NCBI GenBank assembly: GCA_951804985.1
Contig: OX638135.1
Location: forward strand, 34,071,116 to 34,135,115
DNA: 64,000 nucleotides
Reading direction: 5' to 3'
Source: Dryomyza anilis
Lineage: Eukaryota > Arthropoda > Insecta > Diptera > Dryomyzidae
The notes beneath the pieces were generated by a model. It saw only the letters and a program-made list of their open reading frames with translations. It was not told the DNA's origin and searched no databases. The number at the start of each line of letters is the position of its first letter. The first letter of the stretch is position 1. This document shows, in pieces, positions 31,926 to 44,873 of the stretch. Made by a program: the position numbers and the translations under genes.

Positions 31926-32047
31926 TTTTATAATGAGTTTTAAAAATGAATGAACATTTTATTTTTCAATTTTAATATTTTAACAAAGCTAATAACTAAA
32001 ACTTATTTCTAAAAAACATAAATGTACAGCAGAAAAACGTAAATACT
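31926..32047 (-). repeat. copia 5' LTR
   Basis: Partner of 28,515-28,636. It contains AATAAAATGTTCATTC on the minus strand, a possible polyadenylation signal, and ends next to the primer site at 31,925. Confidence 0.75.
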
Positions 32048-32052
32048 AATTC

Positions 32053-33615
32053 TTAAATTTAACAAATTCACACTGTCCTACAGGGAAACAATATGAATGG
32101 CACCTTACTCATTTCTCGGATATAATTAACCGGAGGTAATTAACTATTATATGAAATCAACCGGCAACTAAAGCGGTGTTGTCCAAGGAATCATGCAGAC
32201 CTTTAGACGTATCAGAGAACTGGTCATCAAAATCCAGTCCTCAGTCAGTACCAATGGTACCGGTCAGAGAACATGTATAATGATTACGAACAGTCTCCAT
32301 CATGCATACCTTGAGACTAGACCATGACAGGTCCACTTTTCACCAGTCACGGGATAGGTAATTTTAGAGACATTGACTGGTTTCCCGCAGAGATACTATA
32401 CATTTATTCTATTTTTAAAAAATTAGCTATATTGTATTTAATCATTAGAATGTCACTTATTAGACACTTTTTCGATTTTAAGTTTTCTAATTTCGAACCT
32501 CGAAAATTCAGCATTTTTCTAAGAAAAATAAGTTGGGAAAGATTTTAATAATTTACTGCTAAAATTTTTACTATGACAACACGGGAAATGATGTAAAAAA
32601 AATGTGGACAGATCCCCTATACATTTTATAAACCAAGTATTTTGCACATAGAACAAAATCAGGTCAGTTATACATGAGTTCAGTTATACATATTTTTATA
32701 TACTTATGTTCAAAAAAATGAAAAATTTTTTGGAAAAAAATTTCATTATTCTTTAAGTGACACAAGAGTTGATATATAAAATTTATAGAGAAAGTGATAT
32801 ATAGTGTCAAAAAGTGAGATAATATATAACAAAAAAGAGTGGCAGTCGAAAAATTTCTGCAAAAAAAGCACGCGATTATTGGACATTTTTTTCATATTTT
32901 TTGAAAGTTAGCATTTTTGATATTCGAATATTCTATGCTATATAATATGCTATTCGAATCATTAAATTTAATCATAATATCATTAACTAATGACAGATGG
33001 AAAAGTGGTAATGATGGTTCTTGACCGGTTTCTCGGACATAATTAACTGGAGGTAATTAACTTGTATATGAAATCAACCGGCAACATGATAGGTAATTTT
33101 AGAGCCATTGACATTGTTTTCCCGCAGAGATACTATACAATTATTATATTTAAAAAAAAATTAGCTATATTGTATTTGAACATTAGGAGGTCACTTATTT
33201 GACACTTTTTTCCATTTTTTAGTTATCTAACTTCGAACCTTGAAAATTCTGCATTTACCTAAGAAAAAAAAGTTGACTATAAAAAAAAAAACTTTAAAAA
33301 ACACTAAATTGCGATATAATGACATCGTCAATACATCATCGCTTCATCATGCATGAAGCGGAGGACATTTGTATGAAAATGTCATCAATCCTTTTCAGGG
33401 CGTAAATGCTATCGCTCATCGATGGTCCTGACCTGACATAGGGGAATCAATGATGACCAGGGCTCGGATTTTGATGACCTAAAACGACAAAAAAAAAGAC
33501 TTTAAAAATCACCTAACTATTATTTATACAAAAATAAATAGCCGAGTTTTAGCTTATATGCTGTGGGCAGTTGTTACCTTAAATACACATTCTATTGAAA
33601 GGTATTGCATCATTT
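32053..33615. repeat. Intergenic stretch with two copies of an unclassified repeat
   Basis: Copy 1 (about 32,108-32,540) and copy 2 (about 33,028-33,280) share TAATTAACCGGAGGTAATTA and GAAATCAACCGGCAAC, then GATAGGTAATTTTAGAG, CCCGCAGAGATACTATAC, TTAGCTATATTGTATTT and GTCACTTATT-GACACTTTTT. Copy 1 has ~175 extra bases in the middle. The same 3' part occurs at 63,893-63,950. No coding frame. The rest is AT-rich with a short T/A-rich region and no gene. Confidence 0.6.
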
Positions 33616-34129
33616 TGTTACGAAAAGAGGTAATTTGCTCCAATGTGCACAATAATGACCTAAAAAAGTAAATGACACGCAAGATAATTCAGTGCTCTTA
33701 GCAATGTGTTAGAAAGAGACGGATGATCATTCAGCGCACTAAGCTATGTGCGAAAAAGATATGGAAGATCAGCACATTAAAACACATGAGTGCGTATTAG
33801 ATGCCAAAAGCAGGCGTCAATCACGAAACGAGTAGAAGGATGTCGAAGCTTGTCGAAACTTGTCGAATCGATGTATGCAGTATATAAGTGCGCCGCATCT
33901 GTGATTTGATAGTGAACTAGTGCATCTCGTGAGCGAACGTTATTAAGATAAATAGTAGTAATACAGCAGTTGTTATAAGTGATTGTTATTAAGTTATTTA
34001 AGTAAAGTTAATTAATACTAGTTGAAATAATACTAGTTAAAATCAAAAATTAGTGTGTTTTTCATTTTGTACACAATCCAGAGATATGAATTTGTAGAAC
34101 CGTTTTCTGTAGACTAAATTTTCGTTACA
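33616..34129 (+). repeat. 5' LTR of Ty3/gypsy element C
   Basis: The LTR runs from TGTTACGAAAAGAGG to TTTTCGTTACA (514 bp), with inverted ends TGTTACG/CGTTACA (one mismatch internally). It contains a TATAA box-like TATATAAG at about 33,883. The same LTR in reverse orientation is present at 35,937, 37,877 (partial) and 40,101. Confidence 0.88.
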
Positions 34130-34130
34130 T

Positions 34131-34149
34131 TGGTGTCAGAAGTGGGATT
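34131..34149 (+). promoter_or_regulatory. Primer-binding site for tRNA-Leu (element C)
   Basis: TGGTGTCAGAAGTGGGATT, one base after the LTR, is complementary to the 3' end of insect tRNA-Leu as I know it. This primer is used by the mdg3-type Ty3/gypsy lineage. Confidence 0.85.
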
Positions 34150-34159
34150 GTGATACAAA

Positions 34160-34961
34160 ATAGTTGAATTCGATCAACTTAAAGTCGACCAGATAAAGAA
34201 GGAGCTGTCGATTCGTAATCTTGCAACTACTGGTACGAAAGTGGAGTTGCAGAAACGTCTAATGGAGGAATTGGAGGTCCAAGGCATTATTCTCTCGAAG
34301 CATGAATTTAAAGTTGAAGTTGCAGCATCGTCATCAAAAAATCGGGACACAGAGGAAAAAGTACACACCCAAGTTTTTGATATGAGCCAGTTAATCGCAG
34401 TTGTGCAGCAGCAGTTTCAGAAAATAGAAGTAAATTCAAGTAAAACTTCAAGAAAATTCCAACAAATTGGACCAACCTTTAATTTCAAACAATTTCAAAA
34501 AAATTCCAACAAATTGTACCAAAAATGTCTGTAAAATTCCAAACAGCTTCTAGAAAATTCCAACCAAATGGAACAGAAACTTCTTCAAAATTCCAATAAA
34601 ATAGAACAGAAAATACAAGAAGATGTCAATTTACCACAGCTAAGTGGACCATCACTGCATGTTGCCAGTAGTACGAGGTTGAAATCGCCGTTGTATGATG
34701 GAACCACAGCGTTCAACATTTTCAAGCTGCAATTTGAGACAGCATAGCCGCACTTATCGTGGCGCTAAAAGGAGGCGCGGTCGAAGTATTGTAGACTGTT
34801 CCAGAAAGCGATAATAATAATTACACAGCGGTTATGGGTGCATTGCAGCGCAAATATGGCAGTGATCACATAAAAGCAGATCTACAGAATGGAACTGAAG
34901 GGCCGAATGCAACGAAATGGAGAAACATTGCAGGCGTATGCAGGGGTCGTCGAGAGACTTG
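34160..34961 (+). pseudogene. Element C gag, N-terminal part with SAP-like motif
   Basis: The frame begins EFDQLKVDQIKKELSIRNLA then TTGTKVELQKRLMEELE, a helix-turn-helix pattern like the SAP DNA-binding motif (about 34,162-34,285). A coiled-coil/low-complexity Gln-Asn region with repeated FQKIE/FQQIG-like units follows. Beyond frameshifts at about 34,530 and 34,746, the capsid reads SPLYDGTTAFNIFKLQFETA, ALIVALKGGAVEV, YTAVMGALQRKYGSDH and ETLQAYAGVVERLV. The frame is cut at 34,961 by element D and continues at 62,198. No convincing ATG lies between primer site and the SAP-like motif. Confidence 0.8.
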
Positions 34962-35858
34962 TGTTATATGTTGAAGTCCTTATTTGACTTTAAATTCCTT
35001 GATCCTTTTATACTTACTAAGTCCTTTTTCCTGTTTTTATTATTTAAAACAACCGAGTCTTTTTTTACTGTAAGACACTTTATTTCGTTTTGAAAGTTTG
35101 TACACTTATTCTCAACATTAGGTCTTATAACTAGACACTTTAGCTTATCGAAAACAATTGATTTTTAGTCTTTACTTAACTGCTACATAACACCTCGTAT
35201 TCCTATAATACACTTTTTATTTTTACAAAAAAACACTTTTATTCCATTTACTATTAAAAAGACACTTTTACAATTTTAGAACCTCCACTTGAGGTTGGTT
35301 AAACTACAATCTTTTAAATTGCAACGAAAGGTATTAACAATACCTTCGTTGCAAGCTTTTCTTAAATTCTATTCTCACTATGTTCTAGTGAGTTTTCACT
35401 TTCACTCAATTTTGGTGTACGTGACTTTTGAAGAAAGTCCGATTTGCAGTTTTTCGCTGACACCAATTGCGAAATATCAGAATTGTTGGCAATCGCTGCT
35501 TCACTTATTTTAACATAGACCCAAAATTATGCAATGGAAAATTGTATTGCAAGCCTCTTGAAAGAGGTGTGGTCTAAGAAAAGCTTTAGCGCTTTGCCAA
35601 ATTATTGCCAGCCTCTGTTAACTGTGCAAGATAACCTGAACGAGGTGTGTTCTATGCAAAGCATAGCGCTTTGCCAAATAATTATCATTGTTGCCAACGT
35701 GAAGCGTTGGAACAATGCTATGAACATGTTGCTGTACAACATGAGTACAACATGATATAAAAACATGATGCGCTCAACATATGTACAGCAACATCCAAAA
35801 CTGAATGAATAGTGAAGAACCATAAAGAAAAGAAACATGTATGCGCTAATTCACAACA
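34962..35858 (-). repeat. 3' LTR of element D (897 bp)
   Basis: On the plus strand it runs from TGTTATATGTTGAAGTCC to CTAATTCACAACA. Its first ~140 bases and last seven match the short LTR at 62,050-62,197. It contains an imperfect internal duplication: GTGTGGTCTAAGAAAAGC...GCGCTTTGCCAAAT and GTGTGTTCTATGCAAAGC...GCGCTTTGCCAAAT. Confidence 0.85.
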
Positions 35859-35870
35859 TTCCTCCCCCTT
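35859..35870 (-). promoter_or_regulatory. Polypurine tract of element D
   Basis: On the minus strand AAGGGGGAGGAA directly precedes the LTR start TGTTGTG. Plus-strand DNA synthesis of LTR elements primes here. This fixes the orientation of D. Confidence 0.85.
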
Positions 35871-35936
35871 ATGGAAAAAAAATTATTATTAATATTAGGA
35901 TTAATGATAATTTTTTACAAAATGTCTTAAATATAT

Positions 35937-36469
35937 TGTTACGAAAATTCAGTCTACGGAAAACTGTTCTACGAGTTCGTATCGCTGGATTGTGTACAAA
36001 ATAAAAACACTCTTATGTTTGGTTTAAATTATAACAATTAACTTTATTAATTCACTTTAATAAACAACTTTACTAATAACAAATTCTAACAACTGCTGCA
36101 TGTCCACAATTTAACTTGACATTTATCACACGAGCTGCACTCGACCAGTTTACAATCACTACTGAAGTGAAGTACCTCAGATGCGGCTCCCTTATATACT
36201 GCATGCATCAGTTCGACACGTTTCGACAAGCTTCGACTTGTTTCGAGAACCTTCTACTCGTTTCGTGAATGACGCATGCTATTGGCATCTCATTCGCACT
36301 CATGTGTTTTAATGCGCTGATATTCCATCTCTTTCTCGCACACTGCCTCAGTGCGCTGAATGATCTTCCGTCTCTTTCTAACACATGCTTAGTGCGCTGA
36401 ATTGTCTTGCGTCTCATTTATTATTGCTGAATGCTTGCACTGTGGGGCAAATTACCTCTTTTCGTAACA
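35937..36469 (-). repeat. Solo LTR of the element C family
   Basis: Reverse complement of the C LTR, from TGTTACGAAAATTCAG to CCTCTTTTCGTAACA, flanked by ATAT duplications (35,933-35,936 and 36,470-36,473). No internal sequence is attached, so it arose by LTR-LTR recombination. It lies inside D, hence it is younger than the D insertion. Confidence 0.88.
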
Positions 36470-36473
36470 ATAT

Positions 36474-36883
36474 TGTTGAAAATATAGAAATGAGGTTTTC
36501 TTAGAGTTAATATTAAGATTAATAATATAATAAAATAATATGCTTATTTTAACATGGTGATAATAAATATAATATGTTATTATTTTTTTTTTTGTTTGTT
36601 TTTTTTTTAAATTTTTTTTTTTTAGATTTCTTCTTTTTTTTTAAATTATTATTTTTTTTTCTTTTTTTTTATATTGTTTATATTGTTATTATTTGTTATT
36701 TTTTTTTTTAAATATCTTTTGTTTTATACTTGTGTAATATTTGTTCATACTTATAATGAGAATATAACCGATTTCATATTTGTAATTGGATGATAATTAT
36801 TATACATATATGTATATTGATAAACTTGTTCAATACTTATACGTGTTTTGCATGCGTATTGAGTGTGTGTGTTTGTTGGTATT
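36474..36883. repeat. Poly(T)/A-T low-complexity stretch
   Basis: Long T runs interrupted by single bases (36,578-36,720) and AT-rich sequence; no gene. It may be inner D sequence between the second pol block and the 3' LTR. Confidence 0.6.
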
Positions 36884-37192
36884 TTAAAATGAATATATTG
36901 ATTTTATATTTGGGTTAGAGAGGTGTAAATAATTACATGAGTGACTTTTGTATCTACTTGTGCTTGGTATAACAACAAGTTTGCTCCTAGTGCATCCTTC
37001 TACGTCTTTAAATATGCTGCCAATCTGCTTCATTTCTTCGTTTATCTTTACTTTATTTGAATCTGCTGGACCTCTGCTTCGCTTCTTCATCTTGTTGATA
37101 ACACCCAGAGCTCCTTCCACATGTCCCCACTGAAGTGCCAAGACCCCAACGATTATCTATGCGTCTTCTGAGTATCCAGCGCTGTTGGTCAT
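36884..37192 (-). pseudogene. Unidentified ORF with one stop
   Basis: From an ATG at 37,190-37,192 the frame reads MTNSAGYSEDA, one stop, then LALQWGHVEGALGVINKMKK, RSRGPADSNKVKINEEMKQI, GSIFKDVEGCT and a less convincing tail. The residue mix looks coding, with charged helices. It lies about 1 kb upstream (minus strand) of the D 3' LTR and could be an accessory ORF of D or foreign sequence. No family is recognised. Confidence 0.3.
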
Positions 37193-37589
37193 TCTAAATA
37201 ACAATTTTTTATGCACTCGGATATTTTAAATTTACACGAAGATTTTACAAACAAGTAATTTAATTTTGTTTTCAAACTCTTCAAAATGTGTGGAGTGGTA
37301 CTAACTTATATAAACTTAATATAATTTTCGTATAATATATAATTGTTCATGTAACATGGCGTGTGCTCAATGATTGATTTTAAAATAATTAAATTACTTA
37401 AAATAGAGTGTGATCATTATTTGAAGTATTACTATTTAGTGTAGGTCTAGCTTTTATTAACTTAGTGTAATTTTAGTGTAATTATGTATTTAGCCCAATG
37501 GCTAAGATCGTCGTCCCCCTTCAATACGTAAAAAAAAATAAAAAAAAAATCATATATATTTTTTTTTATAAACATATTTGTACATAGAA
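37193..37589. other. AT-rich spacer, no gene
   Basis: No frame, paired repeat or RNA feature was found. GTGTAATTTTAGTGTAATTA is a small direct repeat near 37,468-37,483. Confidence 0.4.
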
Positions 37590-37666
37590 TATATTGTACA
37601 TTAAATATATTGTATATACATATATTTATTATTTTTAAATCTTCTCAAAAATTATTGAATTAATTA

Positions 37667-37689
<23 letters not shown>

Positions 37690-37697
<8 letters not shown>

Positions 37698-37701
37698 GTG
37701 T

Positions 37702-37785
<84 letters not shown>
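37690..37785. repeat. (TA)n microsatellite of unit 1
   Basis: TA dinucleotide run with TGTA and CATA interruptions, followed by a T run. Counterpart of 39,884-40,012. Confidence 0.9.
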
Positions 37786-37800
<15 letters not shown>

Positions 37801-37876
37801 AAATGTTAGATAAAAATTAAAATAATATTTTTTTTTTTAATTCTAATACCCCCATATGTTTTTTTCATATATATAT

Positions 37877-38219
37877 TGTTAAGAAAATTCAGTGTACGGA
37901 AAACTGTTCTACGAGTTCGTATCGCTGGATTGTGTACAAAATAAAAACACTCTTATGTTTGGTTTAAATTCTAACAACTAACTTTATTAATTCACTTTAA
38001 TAAACAACTTTACTAATAACAAATTCTAACAACTGCTGCATGTCCCCAATTGAACTTGACAATTGTCACACGAGATGCACTCGACCACTTTACAATCACT
38101 ACTGAAGTGAAGTACCACCTGAAGCGGCTGCCTTATATACTGCATGCATCAGTTCGACACGTTTCGACAAGCTTCGACTTGTTTCGAGAACCTTCTACTC
38201 GTTTCGTGAATGACGCATC
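37877..38219 (-). repeat. Truncated C-family LTR in unit 1
   Basis: It starts TGTTAAGAAAATTCAG and is ~95% like 40,101-40,443, but stops at TTTCGTGAATGACGCAT, where MITE sequence begins directly. Confidence 0.85.
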
Positions 38220-38509
38220 CATTTTAACTAGAAACATGGTTACTAATATGAACACTACATATTTATGCTACTAGTTTGGATTTCACTGTAAGGTATATAT
38301 GTATATATATATTTTTAAATTTATAGTATTTTTTTTTTTTTTAATACCCCTTATTTTTTTTTCAATTAATGGTTAATACCGTTATTTATATTTTTTTTCT
38401 CTTATTTTTTTTTCTATATACATTTTTTTTCTTCTCTTCTTATATTCTTCTTTTTTTTCTCTTTAATAAACATTTTTATACCTCCTTTTTTTTAATTTTA
38501 GTTCCTCTT

Positions 38510-39287
38510 TTTTTATACCCTACACCTATGAGGTACAGGGTATATCAACTTTGTGCATATATTGTAACGCCCCTTAGGAGGCGTGTCCGGTATGGAAAAG
38601 TATATATATTCTTGATCAGCATCACTACCCGAGTCCGTTTAGCCATGTCCGTCTGTCTGTCTGTCCGTCTTGCTGTCTTGCTGTCCGAATACAGAATAAC
38701 TTGAGAAATACTGATCAGAATGCGATGAAATTTCGTCTCAATATATTTTATTCAAAAGTAGGAACTGAGTTTGAAAATGAGCCAAATCGGTCAACGGACA
38801 CGCCCACCTCCCATACAAGTCACTTTTATATAACTTTTTCGGAACTAATAACTCGAAAAGTATTCAAGGTATAGTCATAAAATTTTAAAACGTATTGTTA
38901 GAATTCACCTAAAAATATGTGGTCCAAAAATGGGCGTGATCCGCCCACTTTTTTTTTTTCATTATTTCCCGGGTTTTCATAGTGGAAATTTGATCCGTAA
39001 ATTATTAAAATCAAATCTATGAAATATTAGCCTTTCAAAATTTTAAATATAGGCGTGGTCCGCCCATTTACATTTTTCAAATTTTTTTTTTAGTTTTTTA
39101 TACTTCATATAATTTTTTTAATTTATGGGGATATAAGACGTAAATTTCTGATATATGAATAATATTCTGAGGGTTAATATCCTCACCAAAGGTGTAGGGT
39201 ATTCCATAGTCGGGCCCGACCGACTATAAAAATCCGCCCCATGTGACCGAACTTACCCATGTGACCTAACTTTCCCAACTCGTTTTA
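38510..39287. mobile_element. mini-me/DINE-like repeat element, copy 1
   Basis: It starts TATACCCTACACCTATGAGG, carries TGGAAAAGTATATATATTCT and TTGATCAGCATCAC, a GTCCGTCTGTCTGTCTGTCC block near 38,646, conserved boxes with GGGCGTG...CGCCCA, and ends with GGTGTAGGGTATTCCATAGT, GGGCCCGACCGACTATA and ACCTAACTTTCCCAACTCG. Paired ACCCTACACC / GGTGTAGGGT ends and a (GTCT)n block are typical of the dipteran mini-me/DINE-1 (Helitron-related) family. Unit 2 of the duplication lacks it at the same site (near 41,713), so it is younger than the duplication. Confidence 0.75.
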
Positions 39288-39872
39288 CATATTTTTTTTT
39301 CATATATAATTTTTTTTATTTCTTTTTTTCTCTTAAAAATTGAATAGTTAATAATATTTTCTTTTTTTTCTACTCTTTAATTAAAATTTGTATCCCCCCT
39401 TTTTTTATTGAATTCCCCATTTTTTTTCATGTTTATTTTTTTTTATCTCTTCTTACTATATTTTTTTCTTTTTTTTTTCTTTAAAATTTAAAAATTCCTT
39501 TTTAAAAAAAAACTAATATTTAATACCTATATATATATTTTATTCATTTTATTTATTTTACTAATATATTTCCTCTTTTATTTTTTCAATTCAATTACTA
39601 AAACTTTTTTTTTTATTTCAACTACACTAAATAATTTAATGTATAAATCGCTTTTTTTTAATTTTAAATTCGTTGCTTTTATTTATTACCTGTTTTTTTA
39701 CATTTAATTTGTTCTACTAATATATTTTTTTTGTTCCTTTTTTTTAATTTTAACTGTACTAAATATTTATATATCTCTCTTTTTTTAATTTTAATACTAA
39801 CTGACATTAAATATATTGTATATACATATATTTATTATTTTTAAATCTTCTCAAAAATTATTTAATTAATTA

Positions 39873-39883
<11 letters not shown>

Positions 39884-39939
<56 letters not shown>

Positions 39940-39941
39940 AT

Positions 39942-40012
<71 letters not shown>
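39884..40012. repeat. (TA)n microsatellite of unit 2
   Basis: TA run of ~129 bases with one TTTGTATAGA interruption. Confidence 0.9.
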
Positions 40013-40019
<7 letters not shown>

Positions 40020-40100
40020 TTTAAATGTTAGATAAAAATTAAAATAATGTATTTTTTTTTAATTCTAATACCCCCATATTTTTTTTTGTCATATATATAT

Positions 40101-41492
<1,392 letters not shown>

Positions 41493-42240
41493 TATATGTA
41501 TATATATATTTTTAAATTTATAGTATTATTTTTTTTTTTTTAATACCCCTTATTTTTTTTTTCAATTAATGGTTAATACCGTTATTTATATTTTTTTTCT
41601 CTTATTTTTTTTTCTATATACATTTTTTTTCTTCTCTTCTTATATTCTTCTTTTTTTTCTCTTTAATAAACATTTTTATACCTCCTTTTTTTTAATTTTA
41701 GTTCCTCTTTTTTTTACATATTTTTTTTTTCATATATAATTTTTTTATTTCTTTTTTTCTCTTAAAAATTGAATAGTTAATATTATTTTTTTTTTTCTAC
41801 TCTTTAATTAAAATTTGTATCCCCCCTTTTTTATTGAATTCCCCATTTTTTTTTCATGTTTATTTTTTTTATCTCTTCTTACTATATTTTTTTCTTTTTT
41901 TTTTCTTTAAAATTTAAAAATTCCTTTTTAAAAAAAACTAATATTTAATACCTATATATATATTGTATTCATTTTATTTATTTTACTAATATATTTCCTC
42001 TTTTATTTTTTCAATTCAATTACTAAAACTTTTTTTTTTTATTTCAACTACACTAAATAATTTAATGTATAAATCGCTTTTTTAAACTTTAAATTCGTTG
42101 CTTTTATTTATTACCTGTTTTTTTACATTTAATTTGCTCTACTAATATTTTTTTTTTTGTTTCTTTTTTTTAATTTTAACTGTACTAAATATTTATATAT
42201 CTCTCTTTTTTTTAATTTTAATACTAACTGATATTTTTCT

Positions 42241-42760
42241 TCTTCTTTAAGAAATTTAAATTATTATAAGTAAGTTCTTCAAATTCATTTAAAATTTATT
42301 TGTTATATTCAAACTTATTCAAATTGAATTATATTAATATACAAAAGTACCTATAATTTCTCTGCATGTAAATAAATATAATTAGAGTTACGATTTATTT
42401 TCTAAACATGTTTAATATTTTATTATATTATTTTTGTGTACTTATATAAGTCACATTATATGAAACTTACTACTGGCATGACGGTAAAATTTAATTATAT
42501 TTATTTGCATTGTTTATGGTATCAAAAAATAACTGCAAGATCTTTATTTATATGTCAGCTATTAACGCTTGCTTAGTGTATGATATACATACGTTCGTAC
42601 AAATTGCATATGTGCTTCAGCATGAAACACTTGGGGGAATGACCCTTTTCAAGGTTTGAAAGCTTGCGCTATTAATATAGGTCAGTAATGCAATTGTTGG
42701 TTTTGTATTATCTGTATTGAATTCGACAATTTTATGACTAACATTGATTTAAATTTAAAT
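42241..42760. other. AT-rich spacer after the truncated integrase
   Basis: No gene seen. A weak likeness between 42,640-42,700 and 53,700-53,760 (TTTTCAAG...TATTAATAT) suggests leftover D sequence between integrase and env. Confidence 0.35.
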
Positions 42761-43551
42761 TTATGCAGAACATGGTGATGGTAATGGTGAACATTTACGC
42801 TTTAAATTCGTAGGCATGTCGAAGTCAAACCCGTACAACGTACGGAATGGTGTTTGACCCGTCGTCGTATGCACCGTGTTATTATGAACATGCATTGCAG
42901 AATTTAACCATTGGTCCCAGTTTGACCCATCCTCTTTAGCAAAACTACGTAAATATTCAGCTAGTGGACGATGACTTCGTTCCAATGACCCATTAGCCTG
43001 TGGATGGTAGGGTGTTATATGTAATTTTTTAATTCCTAACATTTTACATGTATCCGAAAATAGTTTGGAAACGAAGTTCGATCCATTGTCTTTTACCAAT
43101 ACTTTGGGAATATTGTGGCGTGTAACTATTTCGTTGAAGAATTCTTTTGCTACGGTGTTGGCTTCCGCATCGGGTATAGCCACACAGCACATAAATTTAG
43201 AAAAATCGTCCTGAAACGTTAAGATGTATTTATTCCCTGAAATGGTTTCAGGCAAAATACCTACCAGGTCCATGTACACATTGTCAAAGGGTCTGACTGG
43301 CGTATCAGTTAGAACCATTGGCATCTTCGTCAGCCTCGAACTCTTGTTTACCTGGAATTTGGACAATTTTTCACATAATCCTTTATTTGCTTCTGCATAC
43401 CCTGCCATCGGTACTGTTGCCGAATTCTTAAAAATGTTTTTACGCCACCTTGGTGACCACCTAACGGTGAATCGTGAAAATCTTTAATTACCGTCTCTAT
43501 GTCCCGAGGTTCAGTTAGAATTATTATATTGTCATTTTCCTTTGTTACCAA
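42761..43551 (-). pseudogene. D family integrase (second block), C-terminally truncated
   Basis: From 5': zinc-finger region FHDSPLGGHQGGVKTFLRIR ... QQYRWQGMQKQIKDYVKNCP (His-His-Cys), a frameshift near 43,375, then the catalytic core: VYMDLVGILPETISGNKYIL (first Asp), KVLVKDNGSNFVSKLFSDTC (second Asp) and HPQANGSLERSHRPLAEYLR (Glu). All three catalytic residues are legible. It ends at MPTNLKRKC, where the other copy (54,302-54,949) continues for ~100 more residues. Confidence 0.85.
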
Positions 43552-44873
43552 ATCGTCAGGATCGCATTCGGACTGTTTCTTATCGCTATTATGGGTGGTG
43601 ACATAATTGCCTCTTTAAGTTTTAAAAACGAATTCTGACAATTGTCATTCCATATGAACTTAGTGTCCTTTTTAAGCAAACAGTTTATTGGTAATGACAG
43701 TTTCGCCATACCTCTTTTAATTTTTCTGTAATAATTATTTAAGCCTAAAAATGCTTGAACTTCCTTCCTATTTTTCGGAACTGGTATATTTTTTACACAC
43801 TCTGCTTTGGCTGGGTCTGGTAGGGCACCTAACTCAGAACACTTATGTCCTAAATATATAACCTCGCGTCGCAAAAACTGACATTTTTCTGTATTTAATT
43901 TCAAATTATGTTCTATCAGCTTTTGCAAAACTTTGCATAGCCTATGCTCGTGTTCTGCTAAATTATTTCCATAGACCTTTACTTAAAGCAGTTTTTTCTT
44001 TGTCACTATCTTCAACTAGAACCTGATGTTAACCACTTGCTAAATCTAGTGTTGAAAAATACCGACTATGACCTAACTGGTCTAGAATCTCATCTATTCG
44101 TGGTATCGGAAATACCTGTTTGATGGTGACGCCATTTAATTTTCGGAAATCTATAACTAGTCTCCATTTCTTATTGCCATCTTTATCGCCCTTTTTAGGT
44201 ACCAATAATAATGGGGAATTCCAAGGCGACATGCTTGGTGAAATAATTCCATCGTTTAACTTCTTTGATACTTGTCTATTAATCTCATTTCTACGCGGTA
44301 GCTCAGTGGTTAGTGCGTTGGACTGCGAGCCGAAAGGTCCCCGGTTCAAGCCTGGACTGGGGCTAACAACATCTTTTCATAGAGACATTTTTCTATACCG
44401 CGCTACCTCTCGGCAGTAAATGGCAAACCTACGAGAGTAAAACATTGCCTATGAAAAGCTCTCACCCGCCGTTCGGATTCGGCAATAAACTGTAGGTCCC
44501 ACCAATTTGAGTACAAATATAACACGCACAGCTCAAAAATGGTGAGAGAGCTCGGCCGAAGTTCTATACAGGACTGTAGCGCCAAACTATTATATTATTA
44601 TGCATATGAGGAAGTTTATACTGGAGTAAATGTTAATTCATCCCCTTCCAAATGAAAAACGTCATGATATGACAAGCAAATAAATTGCAAAGATGCAACT
44701 TCTTCTTTATGTAATGATTCATCGATCTTTACATTCCCTAATAATCTATCAATTCTATTTTTTATATTAACCGAGTTTATTGTATTTATTGTAGAACTCG
44801 TCTTTGTTGCTTCTTTATATCTGTTAAAATTTGAAAATTGTGGCCTGAAATTGTGGCCTGAAATTGTTATCAA
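43545..44873 (-). pseudogene. D family reverse transcriptase (second block), split by a SINE, RNase H deleted
   Basis: The N-terminal extension RIDRLLGNVKIDESLHKEEV and YHDVFHLEGDELTFTP lies at 44,620-44,873. A SINE occupies 44,291-44,600 and replaces ~25 codons. The fingers/palm resume with INRQVSKKLNDGIISPSMSP, LLLVPKKGDKDGNKKWRLVI, FRKLNGVTIKQVFPIPRIDE and YFSTLDLASG. The YxDD region is damaged at about 43,930-44,025. The thumb reads YLGHKCSELGALPDPAKAEC and VQAFLGLNNYYRKIKRGMAK. The frame passes directly to integrase at 43,551, so RNase H is missing. Confidence 0.85.
44291..44600 (+). mobile_element. tRNA-derived SINE, copy 1
   Basis: The head has a pol III A box (TAGCTCAGTGGTTAGTGCG, from 44,299) and B box (GGTTCAAGCC, 44,343-44,352) in tRNA-like spacing. 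The ~240-base body contains TACCGCGCTACCTCTCGGCA and GCCGTTCGGATTCGGCAATA, and the tail is an (ATT)n run. A second copy is at 55,591-55,899. It is a retroposed tRNA derivative, not a tRNA gene: the acceptor arm does not close. Confidence 0.85.

Larger units (their letters stand above)
28515..32047 (-). mobile_element. Ty1/copia LTR retrotransposon, complete but inactive
   Basis: Two ~122-bp terminal direct repeats (28,515-28,636 and 31,926-32,047) bound a minus-strand gag, protease, integrase, reverse transcriptase and RNase H in copia order. A 5-bp duplication AATTC flanks it (28,510-28,514 and 32,048-32,052). Next to the 5' LTR the minus strand reads GGTAATGGGCCTCTC, close to copia's internal tRNA-iMet primer site. 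The LTR ends are not the usual TG...CA, so the outermost bases may have changed or the LTR is atypical. Confidence 0.85.

Noticed and set aside
44291..44360. Possible tRNA gene (A and B boxes)
   Set aside because: The acceptor stem does not close and the sequence continues into a 300-bp SINE body that recurs at 55.6 kb.
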